A DNA stretch of 64,000 nt, from positions 1 to 64,000 of the forward strand of contig JBMNMA010000009.1 of the NCBI GenBank assembly GCA_050953105.1. The letters run 5' to 3'. Each line of letters opens with the position of its first letter. Position 1 is the stretch's first letter. The notes under the pieces were generated by a model that was not told the origin of the DNA, made no database searches, and worked only from the letters and a program-made list of their open reading frames with translations. The position numbers were made by a program, and so were the translations under genes. This document shows positions 1 through 9,367 of this stretch, piece after piece. The DNA comes from UBA1206 sp050953105. GTDB taxonomy: Bacteria; Bacillota; Clostridia; Oscillospirales; CAG-382.

Positions 1-23
1 AGTGTTTTTGGAGGAGGTATATT

Positions 24-3000
24 ATGAGCGAAGAATTGTTACAAAGGGGGTTACTAAATAATCCTGAAAAAATAGGGAAATGGGATTTTTATAATATTGG
101 TAATACGACAGTTAATGCTTTAAAGAGGCATGGAATAATTTTAGATAAAGATTATAGCCCTTACTCAAGAAAAAAGGTTGATGGTTTAATAGTAAAGGAT
201 AAAAAAGTTTTAGCGGTAATTGAAAATAAAGTTCCAGGTGAACTTTCTAGTGAGAGAGGGATAGAGGAAGCAATTAAACAAGAAATTGATGTTGCGAAAA
301 AATTAGAGGCAAAAGTTTTTATTGTAACAGACACGACAAAAACAATTTGGGTGAATCCTGCAAATGGAGAGAGAATAAAAGATGAAAAAGGGAATGAAAT
401 AAAAACCGTTTTTAATCCACATGATAGAGAAACAATAAAATTACTTGAGAGAATAGAAGCGTCTATAAACGAAAGCAACTCCCAACTGAAGCAACCAGAA
501 CTAAAGGACCCATTGCCATTAGCAGAGAAGGTGTGGCAAGACTTATGGTCTGTGTCAGGTGCAACACCTGAGAATTGCCTATATACATTTGTTGAGCTGT
601 TCATTTTTAAATATTTAAGTGACCTTAAAATCTTAAAAGGGCTTTACAGTTTTGACCATTTATTAAGCTTATATAATACTAATTCAGATGAAGAAGTTTT
701 AGAATATTATGCCGGGACAATAAGAAAGCAAATAAAAGAATTGTTCCCCGCAAGCCCAATAGATGGAACATCTATTATTAACGGAACCATTTTTGTTTCA
801 AAAGATGAAAAAGCAGTGGTTGGGTACAGCACTGTTTTTAGAAAAATACTTGACAGGTTTAAAAAGTTTGGCAGCCTGGAGTATATAGATTATGATTTTA
901 AAAGTAAGTTATTTGAAACTTTTCTTAAAGAGAGTATTAGCAAGAAAAACTGGGGACAATTTTTCACTCCACTAAAGGTAGTTAGGGCTATCATAAAAAT
1001 GACTGAAATAAAAGAGGACATGAAAATTTGCGATCCTGCCTGTGGCGTTGGAAAATTTTTACTTGAGCCAATTTTAAAGGATATAGAAAGGTTTTACAAA
1101 ATTGACGAAAATGGGCATTTAGATCCTAAAATAGAAATAATCGGTTTTGATAAAGGATTTGATAAGGAAGAGCAAAGAACAATTATATTAGCAAAGGCTA
1201 ATATGCTAATATATTTTTCTAATTTTATTAAGGAAAATATTAGGATAACAAAAGAATTCGCAGATTTATTTAATAGGAGTTTTATATTAAAAACAAATTC
1301 TATCTTAGGGACTTTATCAGACCCTAAAAATGAGAAGTATGACCTTATTTTAACTAACCCCCCTTATGTTACTTCAGGAAGCAGTAACTTAAAGGAAGAG
1401 ATTAAAAAGAGTGGACTAGAGAAGCATTATACGGTAAATGGAATGGGCGTTGAAGGATTATTTATGGAGTGGATTATACGTGCCCTTAAAAAGGGAGCAA
1501 AAGCTTTTATTGTTGTTCCAGATGGTATTCTGAATAGAGTTAATGATAATAAGCTTAGAAGATTTATATTAGAGGAGTGTTATTTGGATGCAATAATTTC
1601 TCTTCCGGTAAAAACATTTTTTACGAGTCTGAAGAAAACTTACATAATGGCGATAACTAAAAAGTATGATAATACTGTTAAACAAACAGATCCGGTATTT
1701 ACTTACCTTGTAAGTGAAATAGGTGAGACATTAGATATTTATCGAAAAGATATTGAAGAAAATCACCTGGAAGATGCTGTTGCCTTATTTAATCAGTTTA
1801 AAGGTGCTAAAACTCATTTTAGTACGGATGACAAAAGATGTAAAATTCAACCGATTGAAAAGTTTGATCCAGATGGGCACTGGTCTGTAGATAGATGGTG
1901 GACCCAGCAAGAAAAAATTGAACTAGGAATTATTGAAGAAGAAGAAGCAATGACAGTAGAGGATTTTAGAAATTATATTGGTGAAATCTCTGATATGTTG
2001 ATTAGCTTTCAAGAACCTTTAGCGGAATTAGCTGAATTAGGTGTAAAAAAAAACGAGAATAGAAGATATGTGACTGTGAGCCTAAATAATGAAGATTATT
2101 TTGAACTTTTTATAGGGAAAAGGGTATTGAAAAAGGACTTGCCACAATTAAATGGAGATATCCCTCTTTATAGTGCGAATGTTTTTCAACCTTTTGGATT
2201 TGTTAAAGAAAGTAATATTGATTCTTTTGATTATAATTATGTTTTATGGGGAATAGATGGTGAATTTGAATTTAATGTCATGGAAAAAGGGACGAAATTT
2301 GCCACCACGGATCATTGCGGTGCTATTCGGATAAAAAACGACAACATTTATCCATATTATTTGATGTATCAGCTTTATCTTGTAAAAAATAAATATGGGT
2401 TTGATAGAGGTTTAAGGTCATCTTTAAAAAATATGGCCAATGTAGAGGTTGAAATACCAATTGATGATGATGGCAATTTTGATTTTGAAGCCCAGAAAGA
2501 ATTGACCAATGTATTTCTAACCTCAAATGAAATAAAAGAAAAGCTTCGGGAGGAAAAAAAGAGGTTAACAAATATTGTAATTAATATTGAGAATGCTTTA
2601 GATAAATACAAAGAAGTTCCTATAACAGAATTATTTGAAATAAAACAAGGAAATGCTTTTTATACAAAGAAAAGAATATTGAGTAATAATTGGGAGGGTG
2701 ACGTCCCGGTTTATTCTTCTAACACTAAAAACGGCGGATTACTAATAAAAATGCGATTAGATAAAATTGATCCTAAAGACCTTTATTACCAGCAATGCCT
2801 TACATGGTCAATTGACGGTTATGCGGGTGTTATTTTTGTAAGAAACTTAGAAAATGGGAACAATGAAAAAGATAGTAAATACTATTTTACGATTAATAAC
2901 CATTGCGGTATTTTCTTGCCAAAGGTTGACAATTTATATTTACCTTATATTAAACATTATCTTCAACCGATATTCTTTAAAAGAGTAAAAGGTTATGGGA

Positions 3001-3182
3001 ACAACAAGTTGGGAACTAACCAAATAGAAGATATAATGATTAAAATTCCAGTTGATGATGAGGGAAATTACGATTATGAAAAACAGAGAGAGATAATGAA
3101 AAAACATGAGATAATTGAAGGTATTCAAAAAGAGATTGGAAACAAACTGGATGAAATATTATCAATAAACCTAAAACCATAA
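24..3182 (+). CDS. Single-chain restriction-methylation-specificity enzyme (type IIG / type I-like)
   Basis: One 1052-residue chain appears to carry all three restriction-modification activities. The N-terminus has a PD-(D/E)xK-like nuclease motif (D53, then E67-N-K69 in AVIENK). The middle is an N6-adenine methylase with the SAM motif DPACGVGK near residue 337 and the catalytic NPPY at 445-448. Two repeated target-recognition halves follow (about 690-860 and 870-1045), each ending in a similar IPxDDxGNxDxExQ helix, as in type I HsdS. A GGAGGAGG ribosome site lies 6 bases before ATG 24. No separate hsdR, hsdM or hsdS gene is adjacent, and a terminator follows the stop. Cleavage and methylation of the same site by one protein is inferred from the domain set; the recognition sequence cannot be read. 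Confidence 0.88.
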   Translation: MSEELLQRGLLNNPEKIGKWDFYNIGNTTVNALKRHGIILDKDYSPYSRKKVDGLIVKDKKVLAVIENKVPGELSSERGIEEAIKQEIDVAKKLEAKVFIVTDTTKTIWVNPANGERIKDEKGNEIKTVFNPHDRETIKLLERIEASINESNSQLKQPELKDPLPLAEKVWQDLWSVSGATPENCLYTFVELFIFKYLSDLKILKGLYSFDHLLSLYNTNSDEEVLEYYAGTIRKQIKELFPASPIDGTSIINGTIFVSKDEKAVVGYSTVFRKILDRFKKFGSLEYIDYDFKSKLFETFLKESISKKNWGQFFTPLKVVRAIIKMTEIKEDMKICDPACGVGKFLLEPILKDIERFYKIDENGHLDPKIEIIGFDKGFDKEEQRTIILAKANMLIYFSNFIKENIRITKEFADLFNRSFILKTNSILGTLSDPKNEKYDLILTNPPYVTSGSSNLKEEIKKSGLEKHYTVNGMGVEGLFMEWIIRALKKGAKAFIVVPDGILNRVNDNKLRRFILEECYLDAIISLPVKTFFTSLKKTYIMAITKKYDNTVKQTDPVFTYLVSEIGETLDIYRKDIEENHLEDAVALFNQFKGAKTHFSTDDKRCKIQPIEKFDPDGHWSVDRWWTQQEKIELGIIEEEEAMTVEDFRNYIGEISDMLISFQEPLAELAELGVKKNENRRYVTVSLNNEDYFELFIGKRVLKKDLPQLNGDIPLYSANVFQPFGFVKESNIDSFDYNYVLWGIDGEFEFNVMEKGTKFATTDHCGAIRIKNDNIYPYYLMYQLYLVKNKYGFDRGLRSSLKNMANVEVEIPIDDDGNFDFEAQKELTNVFLTSNEIKEKLREEKKRLTNIVINIENALDKYKEVPITELFEIKQGNAFYTKKRILSNNWEGDVPVYSSNTKNGGLLIKMRLDKIDPKDLYYQQCLTWSIDGYAGVIFVRNLENGNNEKDSKYYFTINNHCGIFLPKVDNLYLPYIKHYLQPIFFKRVKGYGNNKLGTNQIEDIMIKIPVDDEGNYDYEKQREIMKKHEIIEGIQKEIGNKLDEILSINLKP

Positions 3183-3185
3183 ATA

Positions 3186-3209
3186 AAACGGCCATTGGGC
3201 CGTTTTTTA
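3186..3209 (+). terminator. Rho-independent terminator of the R-M gene
   Basis: The arms AACGGCC and GGCCGTT flank the loop ATTG and are followed by a T run. The hairpin begins 4 bases after the restriction-modification stop codon. Confidence 0.85.
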
Positions 3210-3257
3210 TGTTCTAAAAAAGATAAGAGAATAGCAGGCGGCAGTTTTCGCCTGATC

Positions 3258-3665
3258 ATGGCGTTAAAAAAAATTAGTAGCAGACATAAGCAGGCATTGT
3301 TGCTCCGTATGCAGGGGCTGAATTATGAACAAATAGCTGAACAATTGGGGGTTGGTGTTTCTACGGTCGAAAATTGGTTTTACAGAGATGCGACATTTCG
3401 GGACGCATTTGAGCAGTTCAAGCAGCAATATATTGATGAGATTACAAAAACTGCACGAGAAAGGATGCAATCTGCTGCAGACCAAGCAATGTAGACCCTG
3501 ATCGAATTATTGGGTAGTAATAATGAGCGGGTTCGCCTTGATGCCGCCCGTGATCTGTTAGACCGTTGCTGTTTTAAACCGGAGGACAAGCTGGAGCTCA
3601 AGGGCACTCTTGATACAAGCGTATGCAAGCTAGACTCAATCTTGCGACAGTTGAAAGAAGAGTGA
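3258..3665 (+). pseudogene. Phage terminase small subunit, amber-interrupted
   Basis: From ATG 3258 the frame encodes a helix-turn-helix protein (LNYEQIAEQLGVGVSTVENW near residues 22-41), typical of DNA-recognition subunits of phage terminases. The frame stops at TAG 3492-3494 but stays open and family-like beyond it (ELLGSNNERVRLDAARDLLDR ... FKPEDKLELKG) to TGA 3663-3665. The stop is therefore a nonsense mutation inside a 135-codon gene. The large-subunit remnant starts 6 bases downstream, which supports the packaging role. An earlier in-frame start at 3195 overlaps the terminator and is unlikely. Confidence 0.72.
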
Positions 3666-3671
3666 TGCCAA

Positions 3672-5041
3672 ATGATAGAAGTGTTGCTTTTTGAGAAATA
3701 TAAAGATTTCCTAAAACACAACGCCCCAGTGGAGTTTCTTGAAGGCACCACGGCGGCTGGCAAGACGACTGTTGGGATAATTAAGTTTATGTTGAATGTA
3801 GCTGATAGCGCTAAAAAGCTGCATGTACTCAGCGGGTTAGATTTAGGAACTATAGAGAAAAATATTGTTAATAAAGAGCTTGGAATTATAGACATTTTCG
3901 GGGACCTAGTTGAATACAACGCAAGCGGGAAAGGAGAACACTCTTTACCGCATATTAGATATAAAACTCCTTCAGGAGATAAAATCATATATGTTTTAGG
4001 TTACGATAACAGGTCCAGGTGGAAGAAAATTTTAGGCGGCAGTACGGATGTGTGTTTATTGACGAAATTAATATAGCGAACATGGATTATATACGGGAAA
4101 TAAGTATGCGCTGCGACTACTTACTTGGGACGTTGAACCCGGATGACCCAAACTTGGCGGTTTATAGGGAATTTATAAACCATAGCAGGCCACTCCCAGA
4201 ATGGAGGCATGATGCGCCAAAGGAAATTTTAGAAATGCTTAACGAGACAGAAAAACCAGGTTTGACACACTGGTTTTTTAGTTTCAAAGATAATTTGGGA
4301 TTATCAAAAGAAAAAATGGCTCAAATCATAGCTAGCGTTCCGCCAGGGACTAAAATATACATGAACAAAATACAAGGACTCCGGGTCAGAGCGACAGGTC
4401 TTATTTTTCCGAATTTCAGCAGGAAGAACAACGTAATAACCGCCGCAAAAGCAAAACAGTTTAAGTTTGCTTATTTCAGTTGTGGTGTAGATACGGCGTA
4501 TTCGCAAGAGAGCCCAGATACAATTGCCTTTATTTTCCAAAGGATAACGAACAGCGGGAAACTGGGAGTTTTGGACGAGAAAATATATAACAATGCTGAT
4601 CTGGATATACCACTAGCACCAAGTGATATTCCACCAAGACTTATAGATTTTCTTGAGAAGAATAGGAAGGAATGGGGATTTGCACGTGATGTGTTCATTG
4701 ACAATGCAGACCAGGCGACCATCACGGAGATGAAGAAATACAAGCGACGGTATGGGTGTGTTTATAATTTTCTCAATTCATATAAGAAGATTAAGGAAAT
4801 TGACCGTATTCACTTTATGTTAGGCTGGATAAATGTGTAAGAAGAGAAAGAGGCTGATTATCTTGTGTTGGAGCATTGTAAAGAGCATATACGGGAATTA
4901 GAAAGCTACAGTTGGAAAGAGGATAAATACGAGCCAGAGGACAGGAACGACCATACGATAAACGCAAGTCAATACGGTTGAATGCCGTTTAAGAACAAAA
5001 TAGGAACACGGTTAGATCGGCAGGAGAATGCGGAAGTTTGA
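3672..5041 (+). pseudogene. Phage terminase large subunit, multiply broken
   Basis: The first segment (3672 to about 4040) has a Walker A motif (EGTTAAGKTT) as in ATPases that pump phage DNA into capsids. The Walker B segment CVFIDEIN lies in the -1 frame from about 4045, so one base has been lost near 4040-4055. The second frame runs through a nuclease-like region (CGVDTAYSQESPD) to TAA 4838. Beyond this stop the same frame is still terminase-like (EPEDRNDHTINASQYG) and meets TGA 4979-4981 where a tryptophan is expected, before a final TGA at 5039. The full length of about 456 codons fits the family. One frameshift and two internal stops mean the prophage packaging module is dead. Confidence 0.85.
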
Positions 5042-5095
5042 TGGCACTCTCCCGCTGATCGTTTTTAGTTGCGCTTTTAAAAGGAGGTTTGTGCC

Positions 5096-5119
5096 ATGTC
5101 TATATTTGGGGGGGGGTAA
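5096..5119 (+). other. Start of a lost phage gene (probably portal) with a G9 tract
   Basis: A perfect AAGGAGGT ribosome site precedes ATG 5096. The frame reads MSIFGGG and stops at TAA 5117 directly after nine consecutive G residues (5108-5116). In tailed phages the gene after terminase is usually portal, so this is probably the head of that gene, broken by G-tract slippage and the adjacent IS110 element. The portal identity rests on position only. Confidence 0.4.
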
Positions 5120-5239
5120 AAGAGCATTCCTGTAGTGAAATAAAATGAACTTTGAAAAAGAAGATGCCACACTGTAGAATTTGAAATGTGGGTTGCACGA
5201 CAAGTAACCACAAATCAAAATCGACAGAAGGCATCCAAT

Positions 5240-6520
5240 ATGAAGTATACCCAGATCGAAAGAATAATGCAAATCACAGAAAAGACTCTAATCGTCGGAA
5301 TTGATGTAGGAAGCGAGAAACATTACGCCAGGGCTTTCAATTTTAGAGGCGTAGAGTACGGGAAGCTATTGATATTCCATAATGACGCGGAAGGATTTGC
5401 AATACTTGAAGGTTGGATCAGGAAGTTAGCCGAACAAAACGAATTCAAAGATGTAACGGTGGGAATGGAACCTACAGGGCACTATTGGTTCAACCTCGGC
5501 GAGTATGTAAAGGGGAAGGGAATGCGGATAGTGTTGGTGAATCCGCACCATGTAAAGAAGAGCAAGGAACTGGATGACAATAACCCAAGCAAAACAGACC
5601 GTAAGGATCCAAAGACCATAGCAATGCTGGTCAAAGACGGCAGATATATGGAGCCATACATGCCAGAGGGGATATACAAGGAATTGAGGACCCTGATGGA
5701 AAGCCGGTGGCGGATCACGAAAGAACTTTTAGCGATCAGGAACAGGATCAGACGATGGATCAGCATATACTACCCTGAGTTTACCAAGGTTTTTGCTGAT
5801 TGGGAAGGCAAGGCAGCAATGCTGATATTGAAGGAGTGTCCAACACCGGCAAAGGTCATTGAGAAAGGTGTAGACAGGATCATAGCTATCTGGAAGGAGC
5901 ACAAGATACGGGCGGTTGGAAGGAAGCGGGCTGTAATGCTGTTGGAGATGGCGAGATCATCCATAGGGACGAAGGAAGGTATGACCTCAGCGGAGAATAA
6001 ACTGCAGATGCTGCTTGAGGATTATGAAAGCAAAATACGGCAGTATGAAAGAACGATGGAGCTGGTAGAAAGGCTGGCGAGAGAGATTCCGGGATTTGAG
6101 GAAATTCTTGAAATCAAAGGAGTCGGATTGGTGACAGCAGCAGGATTCATAGCTGAGATAGGTGACGTGAGCCGATTCTCACATCCGAAGCAGATACAGA
6201 AGTTGGCGGGATTGAGCTTGAAGGAGAACAGTTCGGGGAAGCACAAGGGTAAGACGACCATATGCAAGCGAGGGAGGCAACGGCTGCGATACTACCTTAC
6301 ATTCGGGATGATGCCGCTGTTATCAAAGAATGAGGAGTTTAAGGCTCTGCATGAGTACTATACAAGCCGGAAGACGAATCCGCTGAAGAAGATGCAATCC
6401 CTGGTGGCATTGAGCAACAAACTGGTAAGGATATTTTATGTGATACTGACAAAGAAAGTGGCTTACGATCCGCAAAAGATGATGAATGACATAAGAAGGA
6501 CTGAAGTAAAAGCAGCATAG
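5240..6520 (+). CDS. IS110-family DEDD transposase/recombinase
   Basis: The 426-residue protein has the two IS110 domains. The first is an N-terminal RuvC-like DEDD domain with D22 (VGIDVGSEKH), E77 (GMEPTGHYW) and the acidic pair in KTDRKDPKT. The second is a C-terminal Tnp20 domain with the helix-hairpin-helix IKGVGLVTAAGFIAEIGD and the serine-bearing LSLKENSSGKHKG. Such enzymes work with an element-encoded bridge or seek RNA. ATG 5240 (MKYTQIERI) is preferred; the frame is open to 5186 with no better ribosome site. The protein looks intact. Confidence 0.92.
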   Translation: MKYTQIERIMQITEKTLIVGIDVGSEKHYARAFNFRGVEYGKLLIFHNDAEGFAILEGWIRKLAEQNEFKDVTVGMEPTGHYWFNLGEYVKGKGMRIVLVNPHHVKKSKELDDNNPSKTDRKDPKTIAMLVKDGRYMEPYMPEGIYKELRTLMESRWRITKELLAIRNRIRRWISIYYPEFTKVFADWEGKAAMLILKECPTPAKVIEKGVDRIIAIWKEHKIRAVGRKRAVMLLEMARSSIGTKEGMTSAENKLQMLLEDYESKIRQYERTMELVERLAREIPGFEEILEIKGVGLVTAAGFIAEIGDVSRFSHPKQIQKLAGLSLKENSSGKHKGKTTICKRGRQRLRYYLTFGMMPLLSKNEEFKALHEYYTSRKTNPLKKMQSLVALSNKLVRIFYVILTKKVAYDPQKMMNDIRRTEVKAA

Positions 6521-6561
6521 CCTGCACCGCCAGCGGGATGATACATTGCTTTCGTAAGCCA

Positions 6562-6602
6562 GTCAAGGGCAAGACTGCGTTCGGCTTGCGCCGACCCTTG
6601 AC
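6562..6602 (+). repeat. GTCAAGGGC hairpin after the IS110 transposase
   Basis: The arms GTCAAGGG (6562-6569) and CCCTTGAC (6595-6602) enclose a GC-rich loop. The left arm and its extension GTCAAGGGCAAGAC recur exactly at 61169, downstream of an unrelated IS256-type transposase. It may act as a terminator or as part of the transposon RNA. Confidence 0.6.
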
Positions 6603-6659
6603 AGTCTTACTCAAGTAATGAGACGGGTAATCAAGCGGTGCAAGCAGTAGGAGTTAAAA

Positions 6660-6940
6660 ATAAAGTTTTCACTTTTTATCATAGATTGAACATTGACAAA
6701 ATGAGCCGGATAGTCGGGATTAATTTTCACCTTGAGGGCTATAGACCCTGAGTAGGAGCTTGACTGACATCCACCTCATGGGCAGGCAGAACGAAGGAAT
6801 TGAGGGCAATGACCCCGTTAGACATGGGAGGTTTGCTGCCGGAGAACATGTGGATACCAATGGCCGCAATAGTTAAAAATGGCGCAGCTTCATTGGTATA
6901 CACAGTGTTATCCATAATTGTGCAGCAATGCATAATCTGC
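6660..6940 (+). ncRNA. Candidate IS110 bridge/seek RNA region
   Basis: About 420 bases between the transposase stop and the next gene contain no convincing reading frame. Two similar stem-loops stand out: GAGGG-CTATAGA-CCCTG near 6733-6750 and GAGGG-CAATGA-CCCC near 6802-6818. IS1111-group members of the IS110 family keep their guide RNA 3' of the transposase, which matches this layout. RNA function is inferred; guide loops were not matched to target DNA. Confidence 0.35.
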
Positions 6941-6944
6941 CCAG

Positions 6945-7735
6945 ATGGTTCGTTTTGAAGATGATGAAAATTTAAGAATGAGTGAGATATTTAAAGAAAA
7001 ACGAAGATCTAATAGGATTTTACCCATAAAAAAGTGATCGCTTTTTCATTTAATAATAATCGATATGCAGCTAAAAATTGGAAGGATTTGTTGCTGCAAA
7101 CATGTGATTTGTTGGCAGAAATAGATGCCACTAAGTTTAGTGAGTTTATTGATGATCCCGTTATGAAAGGAAGAAAGGTTTCTTACTTTAGCAGAAAATA
7201 TGTTGATGGGAAAAATGAAAAAATAAAAAACATAGACATCTATGTTTGGACTAACTTAAGTGCTAATAGCATAAGAAATCTTATCAGAAAACTTCTACGG
7301 AAATTCGATATAAAATTAACCGATTATTACGTATATCTACGAGCAGATTACACCCCTTTACATAAAAGTGATAAAGCAAATGATGAATACAATCCAGACC
7401 AAAGAGAAAACCATGACGAAACGAGAATTGGAATATATGTTCGTCAAACCCTTAGGGAGCTATCAAACCATCAATATCGTTTTACTGATAAAGAAATAAG
7501 TGAAATGCAGTCAAAGCAATGGTCGAAAGAAGTATTGGGAATAGATTACCCGCTTCTTAAAAAGTATAAAGACAATGAAGATATTTCAGCTCAAATTAAG
7601 GATGGAATTTATGGCCGGTACTGGAAAGAAATTTTTGAGTTCAACGGGATGAAGTTTTTAGCTACGAGCCAGTGGTATGAACGACATAGAGAACCCTTTA
7701 CACGATGGATATCAAGATTGCAAAATGAAAAATAA
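6945..7735 (+). CDS. Unrecognised protein, apparently split by a -1 frameshift at A AAA AAG
   Basis: The larger part (GTG 7034 to 7735, 233 residues) is a charged cytoplasmic protein with no signal or membrane segment. It includes VSYFSRKYVDG, IYVWTNLSANSIRNLIRKLL and a C-terminal WYERHREPFTRWISRL. I do not recognise the family. A short frame from ATG 6945 (MVRFEDDENLRMSEIFKEKR) reaches TGA 7035-7037 immediately after A-AAA-AAG (7028-7034). A -1 slip there would join it in frame to the larger part. This could be a programmed frameshift, or loss of one A in the run after IS110 insertion. A terminator follows. Confidence 0.55.
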
Positions 7736-7762
7736 AATTATCATTTTTTAGATTTTTTACAA

Positions 7763-7786
7763 GAACACCCAAATGGGTGTTTTTAT
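7763..7786 (+). terminator. Rho-independent terminator
   Basis: The arms AACACCC and GGGTGTT surround AAAT, with a T-rich tail. It lies 28 bases after the stop at 7735. Confidence 0.8.
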
Positions 7787-7894
7787 TTTATAATGTTTAA
7801 TTTATAGACTCCTAACAAAGAGGTGATGCCTATGCTTGTACTAATATAGGTATTATGACTTCAATAACACACAAACCAAAGGAGGAAATCAAAA

Positions 7895-9367
7895 ATGATT
7901 GGAATCGAGCAATACCGAAAAATCCAGGAGTACAAAGCACTTGGACTTGCTCAGACAAAAACCGCAAAAGCACTGGGGATAACCTATTCTTCTGTCAGCA
8001 AATACTGGAATATGAGCGAAGAAGATTATGTAAGAGAAGCTGAAAAGGAAAGGTACCACATGGATAACTATCGTCAGTACATACTGGAACATTTGAAAAT
8101 TTGTCCACAAATGAGGGATACAAACATCTATCTCAAATTGGTGGAGGCCTTCCCTGATCTACAAGTTAAACGAGCTACATTCTACCGCTATATGAAAGCC
8201 TTAAGGGAACAGCACGGGTATCCGCATGCCAGTAAACGTAAAACCTCACCCCGTGAAATTTCTCCACCGGGATATGAAGCGCAGGCGGATTTTGGTCAAT
8301 ACAAACTTAAGGACATGTACGGGCGAATTGTACGAATATATTTCTTTTGCATGGTTCTGAGTTATAGCAGAATGAAATTTGTTTATTTTTCACCGGATCC
8401 CTTTACAACCAAAACAGCCATTAAAGCTCATAACTATGCATTCCAATATTTTGGAGGAAGTACACAGACTATTCTTTATGACCTTGACCGTGTCTATGTA
8501 GTCAGTGAAAATCTGGGGAATATCATATTCGTACCCACATTTGAAGAATATGTTAGGCGTATAGGTTACAGTGTTTCGCTATGTAGACCAAGAGATCCTC
8601 AAAGTAAAGGCAAGGTTGAAGAGGTGATTGGATACATAAAGCAAAGTTTTCTTGAGGGCAGGATATACACCGGAATTGATTGCCTTAACAGTGCTGCCCT
8701 TGCATGGTTGGATAGGGAAGGCAACGGGCGAATACATACTGTGACCAGAAAAGTGCCGCGTGAAATGTTCATGGAAGAGCAAAAATACCTGTTCCATGTC
8801 AAACCTTATTCCGAAGTATCAAGCACTGTGGCCTCCTTTGATAAGGATGGAGTGGTAAGTTATAAAGGCAACCGTTATCAGATTAATACAGGTATGATGG
8901 ATGCTCATAAACGCATTCGCATTGAAGATGATGGTGAAATGCTTTTGTTCTATGATGCTGAAACAAATGATTTATTGGCTAAATATCCAGTCACAGAAGA
9001 TACCGGGCAGTTGTTCAAACCAGAAGAAAATTACAGCAGAGACAGGGTTTCTTTAACCATCATAAAACAATATTTTGCAGAATACGAAATAGCTCAGGAA
9101 TTCATTCGACGAATGGAGCAGCAACAGCCGAAATATTTTAATACACATTGCATTCGATTATACCGGATGACAAAGTTTTATACAATTGGACAATTGCTTG
9201 ATGGAATAGAATACTGCATTGATACTGAACGCTGCAGTGCCTATGAGCTTTTGGCTTATCTCATGTATCAGTACGGAGAGCATATAGCTAAGAAGTTTTT
9301 GCCGAATCAGCAGTATTTTAACCATTTGGCGAGGAGTAAAGAAATAAGGAGGGAAATCGATGGCTGA
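7895..9367 (+). CDS. istA: IS21-family transposase IstA
   Basis: This 490-residue DDE integrase has an N-terminal helix-turn-helix (LGLAQTKTAKALGITYSSVSK) and an rve-type catalytic core. The core acidic residues lie in QADFGQY, ILYDLDR and SKGKVEEVIGYIK. It cuts and joins element ends together with IstB. The start ATG 7895 follows AAAGGAGG by 9 bases. The 3' end overlaps istB by 8 bases, which suggests translational coupling. No disabling mutation was seen. Confidence 0.93.
   Translation: MIGIEQYRKIQEYKALGLAQTKTAKALGITYSSVSKYWNMSEEDYVREAEKERYHMDNYRQYILEHLKICPQMRDTNIYLKLVEAFPDLQVKRATFYRYMKALREQHGYPHASKRKTSPREISPPGYEAQADFGQYKLKDMYGRIVRIYFFCMVLSYSRMKFVYFSPDPFTTKTAIKAHNYAFQYFGGSTQTILYDLDRVYVVSENLGNIIFVPTFEEYVRRIGYSVSLCRPRDPQSKGKVEEVIGYIKQSFLEGRIYTGIDCLNSAALAWLDREGNGRIHTVTRKVPREMFMEEQKYLFHVKPYSEVSSTVASFDKDGVVSYKGNRYQINTGMMDAHKRIRIEDDGEMLLFYDAETNDLLAKYPVTEDTGQLFKPEENYSRDRVSLTIIKQYFAEYEIAQEFIRRMEQQQPKYFNTHCIRLYRMTKFYTIGQLLDGIEYCIDTERCSAYELLAYLMYQYGEHIAKKFLPNQQYFNHLARSKEIRREIDG

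Larger units (their letters stand above)
5130..6944 (+). mobile_element. IS110-family insertion sequence (approximate limits)
   Basis: The element consists of a DEDD transposase gene (5240-6520) and a long noncoding 3' flank that looks structured. It separates the phage remnant from the gene beginning at 6945. IS110 elements lack clear terminal inverted repeats, so the ends cannot be set from the sequence alone. The left limit should lie between the portal remnant and the transposase start, and the right limit before 6945. Confidence 0.55.

Noticed and set aside
3380..3988. Minus-strand frame of 202 codons across the terminase remnants
   Set aside because: It is antisense to two recognisable broken phage genes and has no ribosome site or family motif.
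3258..5041. Stop-codon reassignment (TAG or TGA read as an amino acid) to rescue the terminase genes
   Set aside because: TAA, TAG and TGA all interrupt the genes and a frameshift is also present, while many intact genes in the window end in each of these stops. Decay is simpler.
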